A stretch of DNA of 8,971 nucleotides from NCBI GenBank assembly GCA_934316845.1, contig CAKRDZ010000055.1:1-8971 (forward strand), given 5' to 3'. A program made the position numbers and the translations under genes. Shown one piece after another: positions 1 through 6,483 of this stretch; the first letter of the stretch is position 1, and each line of letters starts with the position of its first letter. Below the pieces are notes generated by a model that searched no databases, had not been told where the DNA came from, and worked only from the letters and a program-made list of their open reading frames with translations. Origin of the DNA: an uncultured Eubacterium sp. (GTDB lineage: Bacteria > Bacillota > Clostridia > Lachnospirales > Lachnospiraceae).

Positions 1-45
1 ATTTTAGTACATCCACGCTCTGAAACCCTTGATTTTCCTGCATTC
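1..45. other. Short tail downstream of lysS, no gene
   Basis: These 45 bases follow the lysS stop codon (TAG at 48-46 on the minus strand) and run to the window edge. No hairpin with a T-run is visible, so lysS transcription either continues past the edge or ends outside the window. Ends of conserved genes such as this are sometimes used as integration sites, but nothing in the window proves that here. Confidence 0.4.
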
Positions 46-1515
46 CTACTTATCAATAGACTTCATCGTCGGGAACAGGATCACGTCACGGATCGCCGGT
101 GAATCGGTCAAAAGCATTACCAGGCGGTCGATTCCGTAACCGATACCTCCTGTCGGCGGCATACCGATGGACAACGCATTTAAGAAGTCCTCGTCGGTGT
201 GGTTTGCTTCCTCGTCTCCTGCGGCGAATGCCTCTTCCTGTGCTTTAAAACGCTCTCTCTGATCGATCGGGTCGTTCAGTTCGGAGTATGCATTACACAT
301 TTCCCATCCGTTGATGAAAAGTTCGAAACGCTCTACCAGTTCCGGGTTGTCCGGTTTTTTCTTGGTAAGAGGGGAGATTTCAATTGGATGATCCATAACA
401 AATGTTGGCTGAACCAGTTTATCTTCGCAGAATTCTTCGAAGAACAAGCTGATGATATCACCTTTTTTGTGATGAGCCTCATATTCAATGTGGTGTTCAT
501 CGGCAAGTTTCTTAGCCTCTTCATCTGTCTTTATTTCGTTAAAATCAATATTTGCATATTTCTTTACGGCATCGATCATGGTGATGCGCTCAAATGGCTT
601 AGAAAGGTCAATTTCGATGCCATTGTAGGTAATTACGGCGCTGCCGCATACTTTTTCTGCCAGATAGCGGTACATGCTCTCTGTAAGTTCCATCATGCCT
701 TCATAGTCTGTATATGCCTGATACAGCTCCATCAGTGTAAATTCCGGATTATGACGGGTATCTACGCCTTCATTACGGAACACACGGCCAATTTCGAACA
801 CACGTTCCAAACCGCCGACGATCAGTCGTTTCAAATACAGTTCCAGGGAAATACGCAGTTTTACATCTTCATCAAGAGCATTGTAATGTGTCTCAAATGG
901 GCGGGCTGCTGCTCCACCGGCATTGGCTACCAGCATCGGCGTTTCTACTTCCATGAAATCTCTGTCTGCAAGGAAGTTACGGATCTCGCGAAGGATCTTG
1001 GAGCGTTTGATAAATGTCTCTTTTACGTCCTGATTCATGATAAGATCGACATAACGCTGACGGTAACGGATATCCGTATCTGTCAGACCGTGGAATTTCT
1101 CAGGAAGAATCTGAAGACTCTTGGACAGGAGAACAACCTCTGTCGCATGAATCGAAATTTCTCCGGTCTTTGTCTTAAATACTTCACCTGTAATCGAAAG
1201 AAGATCACCGACATCGTATTTTTTGAAATCTTTGTAAGAATCTTCTCCGATATTGTCGCGTGCCACATAGGCCTGAATGCTTCCTTTCAGATCCTGCACG
1301 TTACAGAAAGATGCCTTTCCCATCACACGTTTGAACATCATACGTCCGGCGATGGTTACGGTCTTACCTTCCATTTCCTCATAATTATCTTTAATGTCCA
1401 TTGAGTGGTGTGTCACATCACACTTTGTAATCTCAAATGGATTTTTTCCTGCTTCAATCAAATTTTCCAGTTTTTCTCTTCTGACCTTTAACAACTGATT
1501 TATATCTTCTGCCAC
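46..1515 (-). CDS. lysS: Lysyl-tRNA synthetase, class II
   Basis: This cytoplasmic enzyme charges tRNA-Lys with lysine using ATP. The protein is 489 residues, a normal full length for bacterial class II LysRS. With the start used here, an OB-fold anticodon-binding domain covers about residues 50-132. The class II catalytic core follows, with motif 1 near 187-195 (FMEVETPML), motif 2 near 246-259 (FRNEG then RHNPEFT) and motif 3 near 456-465 (GGIGYGIDRL). The lysine-binding segment LRISLELYLKR is also present. The frame can be extended to a TTG at 1530, but a GGAGG at 1528-1524 lies 8 nt before GTG at 1515, and the product then begins MAEDINQLLKVRREKL as relatives do, so GTG 1515 is chosen. 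It lies 15 bp after the greA stop and is probably cotranscribed with greA. No truncation or missing motif was seen, and the family assignment is very secure. Confidence 0.97.
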   Translation of the reverse strand: MAEDINQLLKVRREKLENLIEAGKNPFEITKCDVTHHSMDIKDNYEEMEGKTVTIAGRMMFKRVMGKASFCNVQDLKGSIQAYVARDNIGEDSYKDFKKYDVGDLLSITGEVFKTKTGEISIHATEVVLLSKSLQILPEKFHGLTDTDIRYRQRYVDLIMNQDVKETFIKRSKILREIRNFLADRDFMEVETPMLVANAGGAAARPFETHYNALDEDVKLRISLELYLKRLIVGGLERVFEIGRVFRNEGVDTRHNPEFTLMELYQAYTDYEGMMELTESMYRYLAEKVCGSAVITYNGIEIDLSKPFERITMIDAVKKYANIDFNEIKTDEEAKKLADEHHIEYEAHHKKGDIISLFFEEFCEDKLVQPTFVMDHPIEISPLTKKKPDNPELVERFELFINGWEMCNAYSELNDPIDQRERFKAQEEAFAAGDEEANHTDEDFLNALSIGMPPTGGIGYGIDRLVMLLTDSPAIRDVILFPTMKSIDK

Positions 1516-1523
1516 TTCTCTAT

Positions 1524-1528
1524 CCTCC
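1524..1528 (-). promoter_or_regulatory. lysS ribosome binding site
   Basis: GGAGG sits 8 nt upstream of GTG 1515, between the greA stop and lysS. It would lie inside the coding sequence if the TTG at 1530 were the start, so it supports GTG 1515. Confidence 0.8.
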
Positions 1529-1530
1529 AA

Positions 1531-2013
1531 TTAGTTCTTCGTAATCTCAAGAATTTTATATTTCAATAAGCCGGCTGGGGTCTCAACCATAACGGTATGT
1601 CCCTTTTTCGCACCGATCAATGCTTTTCCAACCGGTGATTCGTTAGAGATTTTTCCTTTCAGACTGTTTGCCTCTGTCGAACCAACCAGTTTGTACTCCA
1701 TCTCTTCATTATATTCCAGATCTTTGATCTTTACGGTACATCCAATGCTGATTACGCTGGAATCAATGTCATCATCGGTAACCAATTCCGCATTTTTCAA
1801 AATTTTATCTATCTCTTCGATACGAAGTTCGATATCTCTCTGCTCTTCTTTTGCTGCATCATACTCGGCGTTCTCGGAAAGGTCTCCCTGCTCTCTCGCC
1901 TCTTTGATCTTCTGTGCAACTTCTTTACGACGATTTACTTTCAAATCCTGTAATTCTGACTCCAGTGCTTTCAATCCTTCTTCTGTCAGAATATTCTTTT
2001 TTACTTCAGCCAT
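1531..2013 (-). CDS. greA: Transcription elongation factor GreA
   Basis: GreA binds RNA polymerase through its secondary channel and stimulates cleavage of backtracked RNA, which rescues stalled complexes. The protein is 160 residues, the family's usual size. The N-terminal antiparallel coiled coil covers about residues 8-75. It includes the signature region AREQGDLSENAEYDAAKEEQ, whose acidic tip residues (D and E in GDLSENAEYD) are those needed for cleavage. The C-terminal FKBP-like domain (about 80-160) holds the conserved stretch GSTEANSLKGKISNESPVGK. An in-frame ATG exists four codons upstream at 2025. ATG 2013 is preferred because GGAGG lies 5 nt before it and relatives begin MAE...KKNILT. 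It follows a consensus promoter and precedes lysS by 15 bp. In several clostridia a tRNA-dihydrouridine synthase gene (dusB) precedes greA; none is present here. Confidence 0.97.
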   Translation of the reverse strand: MAEVKKNILTEEGLKALESELQDLKVNRRKEVAQKIKEAREQGDLSENAEYDAAKEEQRDIELRIEEIDKILKNAELVTDDDIDSSVISIGCTVKIKDLEYNEEMEYKLVGSTEANSLKGKISNESPVGKALIGAKKGHTVMVETPAGLLKYKILEITKN

Positions 2014-2018
2014 GACTT

Positions 2019-2023
2019 CCTCC
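2019..2023 (-). promoter_or_regulatory. greA ribosome binding site
   Basis: GGAGG ends 5 nt before ATG 2013. A weaker GGGAG at 2036-2032 could serve the upstream in-frame ATG at 2025, so a minor longer GreA form is not excluded. Confidence 0.7.
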
Positions 2024-2030
2024 ATTCTTT

Positions 2031-2080
2031 GCTCCCTGCCGGAGCAGCTTACCTGTGCCGTGTGTCACACACAACGGCAC
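2031..2080 (-). promoter_or_regulatory. Structured greA 5' leader with two hairpins
   Basis: The predicted greA leader is about 77 nt and contains two inverted repeats. The first (2080-2055) has arms GTGCCG/CGGCAC continued by TGTGT/ACACA after a one-base bulge, with a GTG loop. The second (2045-2031) has arms GCTCC/GGAGC around a five-base loop and covers a weak GGGAG motif. Neither is followed by a T-run, so they are not terminators. They could affect mRNA stability or start choice. No known riboswitch is recognised. Confidence 0.45.
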
Positions 2081-2096
2081 GATCTCTCATCGTTTC

Positions 2097-2125
2097 ATTA
2101 TAACGTACGAAAGTGGGATTGTCAA
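2097..2125 (-). promoter_or_regulatory. Consensus sigma-70/sigma-A promoter for greA-lysS
   Basis: The minus strand reads TTGACA (2125-2120), a 17-bp spacer, then TATAAT (2102-2097), a perfect match to both hexamers at the optimal spacing. Transcription should start near 2090. The -35 box lies in the loop and descending arm of the hairpin that ends the upstream beta-helix gene. This is expected to be a strong constitutive promoter that separates the housekeeping operon from the accessory block. Confidence 0.9.
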
Positions 2126-2143
2126 TCGACAACCCCACTTTTT
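2110..2143. terminator. Hairpin terminator after the beta-helix block, possibly bidirectional
   Basis: A 14-bp stem (arms 2110-2123 and 2128-2141) closes a four-base loop. On the minus-strand RNA every position pairs, with one G-U. The hairpin begins about 20 nt after the stop of the 795-residue beta-helix gene. The plus strand has five T's at 2139-2143, overlapping the stem end. The minus strand has only three T's after the stem, so minus-strand termination is likely but not of textbook form. Confidence 0.75.
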
Positions 2144-2161
2144 CGTTAAGTATTGATAATT

Positions 2162-4549
2162 TTATTCGGTTGCATCTTCTTTTCCGTCATCTGTGATTGC
2201 AGCGTTGTCTCCTTCGGATGCATTGTTTGCATTGTTAAACAGATTGTTTGGATTCTTTGTCACACCATCTTCCAGATACAGATCGTTGGTGCCATCTGCT
2301 TTTTTCGTAAGAAATCTCTTATAGCACAAGCCTTTTACCGTATTGTCACGAAGTGCAGCACGGTTTTCATCACTCAGCACACTATACGTATCCGCATATC
2401 CGGCGGCGATCGCACCTTCTACTGCCGGCTGCGTCTTCTCATAAATGACAACCGCATAATTTTTCTTCGTTCCTGCTTTTTCAAACGTATTCTTGATAAT
2501 CGTAGGATTTACGGCTCCTTTTACGAGAATACATGTATAATTGTATCCTTTGTTATCCTCAATTCCCTGAATGCCAAGGAATTCATTGTTTTGGATAACC
2601 GCATTGCGCCAGTTCATCATACGGATCGCAGCATTGTAAGTCTGGCTTACTTTACAATTTTGAATCGTGATGTTTTCATGATAAACCTGTGTATTGACAT
2701 CATTCATAGCTACCGAGTAGGTATGGCTTCCTACTGCCACGCCCATATTGGTAAACATGCAGTTATTGATCATAACGGTATCACATGCCGTGCGGTCATG
2801 AGTGGACCATTCATAATTAAATCCATTGTTATTTGAGTCCGTCGAATCAATGTTGATCGCCTCTTTGTGGCTCTTATTGTTATAAATCTTAAAGTCCGTA
2901 AAAGAACAATTTTCCACGGTTACATTTTTAGACGAATTCAATTCGATAAAATGAGAACCATTTTCGTTTGTAAACGCAATGTTCCGGATGTTGATGTTCT
3001 GGGCATGTCCCATAACAACTGCCATAGCGTTCAACGTGTAGGCACAGTCAAAGATCGTGCTTCCGTTTCCCTGAAGTGTTACATTCTGGGAACCATTGTA
3101 TCCGCCTACCGAATTTTTCACACCTTCTTTGGACGGCGGCACAAGTTCAAACATCGTTTTATTAGTTGCCAGATTGGTATTTACCGCTTTTACTTTCTGA
3201 ATCTTCACACCATCTTCAAAGTTTACGGTTACGTTGGACGGAATGCAGACAGAATGGCTCAATGTATACGTTCCGGCTGCTACCGTGATCGTACCGCCGC
3301 CGGTATATTCCAGCTGCTCCATATAAGAACGGAATACATAATATGTCTTTGCCTGCCCGCTGTTTGCCGTATATTCGGAAGTTGTCTCATAATGTCCACG
3401 ATATGGCGTCGTCTCTGGAGTGATGCGGAAATCTTTTTCATTTTTGTCTTTAAAATACAGTAATCTTGACTCTGCGTCATGTTTCTGAATGACATAATAA
3501 ACAACCGCATTCGTTACGGTGTTATTTTCCATCGAAGAAATTTTTGCCGCCGAGATGGAGTTATCCACTTTAGAAGCCCTGCCAAAATAAATCGGTGTAC
3601 GGCATTTATCAATTGTATTTCCGGAAATTTCCGGTTCTGTCATACTGTACATCTGGAATGCAAACGCAGTTCCTTTGACAGCGTCGCCCCGGTAAATCGT
3701 ATTGCCGGTCAACGCAGCTCCCGTCCACATTTTTCCGGTAACCGCACTAATCTCCATATTTTTAAATTTATTATTGCGGATCGTTATGCCCTCTGCATAA
3801 ATTTCCTTTTTGTATTTTGTCGACCGGATTCCATTTTCAAGATCAGTAAATGTGTTTCCATCGATTGTTACGTTGTTACAAGGTGTGCTCTTGTAGGCAT
3901 TCACCATAACTGCAGCCTGATACGAACCACCCGTGTAATTTTTGTTTCCCTGGAACGTACAATTGGACACTTTTACCGTCCGGCTTCCCGCAACATTGAT
4001 ATATGTACCTGCATTTTTATTGCGGAATTTCAAATTGGAAATACTTACATTGTAATTGTGTCCCATATCGATTGCAACTGCATTTTTCACTTTTCCAAGA
4101 TCGATCGTCGCCTTCTTATTGCTGGTGATCACGACTTTTTTCGTGCCTTTGTAATCTTTTGCTTTCGCACTTGTCAATTTGAACATGACTTTTCCGGCTT
4201 TCAATGACTTGCTTCCGGTCTTGTCCGTCTTTTTCAATACAACACCATTTTTCAACTGGATCGTCACCTTACTTGGCACCGTAAGCGTCGAACAGATCTT
4301 ATACGTTCCCTTTTTCAAAACGAGCGTACCGCCACCCTGCTTTTTTAACTTTTCAAGATACGATTTTATGGTATAATAATTTTTCGATTTTGAATTGTAA
4401 CCTTTCTCTTTAATGTATGCGCTGTTGCATGGTTTTGTTGATTTGCTGATGGTATATTTTTTTGCTGCCTGCGCGGTATCGGCATGTATCATTTGACAAG
4501 CCGCTGCACATGCAATGACTGCACCAGCGATAACTAATTTGCGTTTCAT
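2162..4549 (-). CDS. Secreted two-module right-handed parallel beta-helix protein (795 aa)
   Basis: The family is recognised by fold only. Residues 1-29 form a signal peptide (MKRK, hydrophobic core, likely cleavage after AQA); a loose lipobox-like VIAC at 11-14 leaves lipidation possible. Two beta-helix modules follow. The first, about 57-335, opens with YYTIKSYLEKLKKQGGGTL and the second, about 402-700, opens with YYVFRSYMEQLEYTGGGTI, like the capping start of pectate-lyase-type helices. Both carry many N-x-F/I turn motifs such as NNKF and GNTI. A linker (338-390, with PETTPYRGHY) joins them. Module 2 has GSHFIELNSS (531-540), KEAINID (562-568), WSTHD (581-585), GSHTY (607-611) and NWRN (646-649), which could form an active site; this is inference. 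The N-terminal region is lysine-rich and the C-terminus is acidic, without an LPXTG motif or transmembrane anchor. The start has AAAGGTGAG just upstream. It is a paralogue of the upstream 617-residue protein. Lyase, epimerase, hydrolase or pure binding functions are all possible. Confidence 0.85.
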   Translation of the reverse strand: MKRKLVIAGAVIACAAACQMIHADTAQAAKKYTISKSTKPCNSAYIKEKGYNSKSKNYYTIKSYLEKLKKQGGGTLVLKKGTYKICSTLTVPSKVTIQLKNGVVLKKTDKTGSKSLKAGKVMFKLTSAKAKDYKGTKKVVITSNKKATIDLGKVKNAVAIDMGHNYNVSISNLKFRNKNAGTYINVAGSRTVKVSNCTFQGNKNYTGGSYQAAVMVNAYKSTPCNNVTIDGNTFTDLENGIRSTKYKKEIYAEGITIRNNKFKNMEISAVTGKMWTGAALTGNTIYRGDAVKGTAFAFQMYSMTEPEISGNTIDKCRTPIYFGRASKVDNSISAAKISSMENNTVTNAVVYYVIQKHDAESRLLYFKDKNEKDFRITPETTPYRGHYETTSEYTANSGQAKTYYVFRSYMEQLEYTGGGTITVAAGTYTLSHSVCIPSNVTVNFEDGVKIQKVKAVNTNLATNKTMFELVPPSKEGVKNSVGGYNGSQNVTLQGNGSTIFDCAYTLNAMAVVMGHAQNINIRNIAFTNENGSHFIELNSSKNVTVENCSFTDFKIYNNKSHKEAINIDSTDSNNNGFNYEWSTHDRTACDTVMINNCMFTNMGVAVGSHTYSVAMNDVNTQVYHENITIQNCKVSQTYNAAIRMMNWRNAVIQNNEFLGIQGIEDNKGYNYTCILVKGAVNPTIIKNTFEKAGTKKNYAVVIYEKTQPAVEGAIAAGYADTYSVLSDENRAALRDNTVKGLCYKRFLTKKADGTNDLYLEDGVTKNPNNLFNNANNASEGDNAAITDDGKEDATE

Positions 4550-4579
4550 ATACTTCTCACCTTTCTTTTCATGTTGCTA

Positions 4580-4607
4580 TATTTATTTTACATGCAAAAC
4601 ATGTCAA
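4580..4607 (-). promoter_or_regulatory. Possible promoter with an embedded inverted repeat before the 795-aa beta-helix gene
   Basis: In the 65-bp gap between the two beta-helix genes the minus strand reads TTGACA (4607-4602), 16 bp, then TAAATA (4585-4580), a poor -10 box. The palindrome ACATG-5 nt-CATGT (4590-4604) overlaps the -35 box and spacer and could be an operator. No terminator separates the two genes, so read-through from upstream is also expected. Confidence 0.4.
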
Positions 4608-4614
4608 TTTCTTT

Positions 4615-6468
4615 TTATTCTTTAAAATATTTTAAAGTTTTTTGTTTTAACTCTAAATCTTTTGTATAACGAACGGCCGCTTTAAACACCGCACCGTAAA
4701 TAATATTCGTATGCAGCATATCCTTCCAGTTCTGATCCGTAAGCAGGCACTCACTCACCGGATATCCGGCTTTTCGTTCCAAGGCATACCGGATCTGCTG
4801 CCGCACGGTAATCGGTACGTACACGTTGGCAAATGCGTTGCGCGTCACCGTTGCATCGACAACAGCACCCATAAAAATAGAGAAATTTTTTGCTCCGTTT
4901 TGTATTCCGATATCGCGGAAAGAATTATCCGCTATCACCACATTTCTCCAGTTTAAGGCGCGGATCGCACAATTCGTCGAACCATAGAAAATATTATTTC
5001 TAATCTGGATATTAGTATGATATCGCTGCTGCCCCTGATCTGCAAGATAGGTGTGCGAACCGATTGCAGTTCCAAGATTGGTAAATTTACAGCCTGTGAT
5101 CTCAATGTTATAGCATATGGTCTTATCATGTTTGGACCATACGTGGTTAAATCCATTGACGGCATAGTCCGTCCCATCTATATTGATAGCCTCTTTATAC
5201 GTGTCACCTTTATAATCACGAAATTTCCAAAAATTACAATTTTTTATAGTTACGTGATCTGACGAATTAAGTTCAATATAATGCGAGCCATATTGATTAT
5301 GAAATGTCAGATTTTCAATCACAATATTGCGGCAGTGTCCCAGATCCATCCCGCGTCCCGGCAGTTTGTTATTGCAGTCGATCACTACATTTCCAATGCC
5401 TGTCATCGTTACGTCATGCGTTCCCCCGTAACCTCCGATCGCTTCCTTGACTTTTGCCTTGGATGGCGGTACAAAGATAAAGATTACTTTATGGTTGTCC
5501 AGCTCTGTCTGGTAAATGGCTTTGGTCTTCCTGATCACCACTCCGTCCTCGAACACAATTTTTACATTGGACGGAATGCAGACCGCGTTGCTGATACAAT
5601 AGGTTCCCTTTTTCAGCGTCAGCGTGCCGCCTCCGCAGTATTCCAGCTGCTCCATATACGAACGCAGCTGGTAATACCCTTTCGTATTTCCCCGATAAGT
5701 CGGCTCGTCGGTATAACGTTCCCGGTAAGGGCGCGTCTCCGGTTTGAGATACAGATTATTATCCGTTTTATCCCGATAGTAAAACAGTCTCTTCTTGGTC
5801 TTCCCATCGTTTGAAAATGTCACATAATAATGTTTTACTTTGCGGACGGTATTATTTTTCATCTGTTTGATCCGCTGTGCCGTAATGCTGTTTTTTACAA
5901 TTTTTGTATATTTCTTGGCCTGGATCCTCCGATTCCGTTTTATTGTCTTTTTTACCATTTTCCTTGAAACAGTAAAGCGGACCGGCTGTCCCAGTTTCGT
6001 AAAAGTATTCTTACTCACGATAGGCCGGTAACATCCCTCGAAAGAAACGCCATAGTCACCACCCGAAAATGTGCAGTCGGTAATCCGCATATTTCGGCTT
6101 CGTATCCCTTTGATGGCACTGCCTTTTTTCATTTTTGTAAAATGAATCCAGCGAATATGCACTTCCCTGGTATCTCTTGTGACAAATGCCGTCCGCCCCC
6201 GCAGTAAAGAGCCGTCGATCATCGTTTTCTTTTTTCCCCGTATGGTAACATGGGAAGGGATCACTATGCTCTTTTTCAGCCGGTAAGTCCGATCTCCCAG
6301 CCATATGATTCCACCAGTTTTTTCTAATTTCTTTGTCGCCTGCTCCAGCGCCTTGATGGTATTCGCCCGCACCGTTTTACGCTTTGCCTGCGCCTGTGCA
6401 GGAAATAATACCAGAATCAGCACTCCGAGGCATAATAGGATCCCCAGGGGAACACATCGTTTACTCAC
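4615..6468 (-). CDS. Secreted two-module right-handed parallel beta-helix protein (617 aa), paralogue of the downstream gene
   Basis: The signal peptide spans about residues 1-28 (MSKRC, long hydrophobic core, cleavage likely after PAQAQA). A short first helix module (about 34-195) opens with a degenerate form of the capping segment (TGGIIWL) and is unusually basic, especially 163-215. A linker with NNTV, HYYV and PETRPYRERY matches that of the 795-residue paralogue. The second module (about 264-550) opens with YYQLRSYMEQLEYCGGGTL. It carries the same candidate active-site set: GSHYIELNSS (394-403), KEAINID (425-431), WSKHD (444-448), GSHTY (470-474) and NWRN (506-509). The C-terminal tail (about 567-591) also aligns with its paralogue. 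No cell-wall anchor is seen. The start is GTG, with GAAGGAG 8 nt upstream that shares its first base with the stop of the sulfotransferase gene, so translation is probably coupled. The fold is secure; substrate and chemistry are unknown. Confidence 0.85.
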   Translation of the reverse strand: MSKRCVPLGILLCLGVLILVLFPAQAQAKRKTVRANTIKALEQATKKLEKTGGIIWLGDRTYRLKKSIVIPSHVTIRGKKKTMIDGSLLRGRTAFVTRDTREVHIRWIHFTKMKKGSAIKGIRSRNMRITDCTFSGGDYGVSFEGCYRPIVSKNTFTKLGQPVRFTVSRKMVKKTIKRNRRIQAKKYTKIVKNSITAQRIKQMKNNTVRKVKHYYVTFSNDGKTKKRLFYYRDKTDNNLYLKPETRPYRERYTDEPTYRGNTKGYYQLRSYMEQLEYCGGGTLTLKKGTYCISNAVCIPSNVKIVFEDGVVIRKTKAIYQTELDNHKVIFIFVPPSKAKVKEAIGGYGGTHDVTMTGIGNVVIDCNNKLPGRGMDLGHCRNIVIENLTFHNQYGSHYIELNSSDHVTIKNCNFWKFRDYKGDTYKEAINIDGTDYAVNGFNHVWSKHDKTICYNIEITGCKFTNLGTAIGSHTYLADQGQQRYHTNIQIRNNIFYGSTNCAIRALNWRNVVIADNSFRDIGIQNGAKNFSIFMGAVVDATVTRNAFANVYVPITVRQQIRYALERKAGYPVSECLLTDQNWKDMLHTNIIYGAVFKAAVRYTKDLELKQKTLKYFKE

Positions 6469-6476
6469 TTCATCTA

Positions 6477-6483
6477 CTCCTTC
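6477..6483 (-). promoter_or_regulatory. Ribosome binding site overlapping the sulfotransferase stop
   Basis: GAAGGAG lies 8 nt before GTG 6468, and its first G is the last base of the upstream TAG stop. The arrangement supports a GTG start and an operon with the sulfotransferase gene. Confidence 0.75.

Noticed and set aside
199..1404. Long 401-codon open frame on the plus strand opposite lysS
   Set aside because: It is antisense to a clear LysRS and its product is Cys/Phe/His-rich with no recognisable domain, as expected of a shadow frame.
1516..1530. TTG start for lysS at 1530
   Set aside because: The ribosome binding site GGAGG would fall inside the gene; GTG 1515 has proper spacing and gives the family's usual N-terminus.
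2153..4376. Several plus-strand open frames opposite the 795-aa beta-helix gene
   Set aside because: They overlap a protein with a signal peptide and repeated beta-helix motifs and have unlikely compositions; none has a convincing ribosome binding site.
4508..4549. Lipoprotein signal (VIAC) in the 795-aa beta-helix protein
   Set aside because: The cysteine is only at residue 14 and the core is short; an ordinary signal peptidase site after AQA at about residue 28 fits better, so it is noted only as a possibility.
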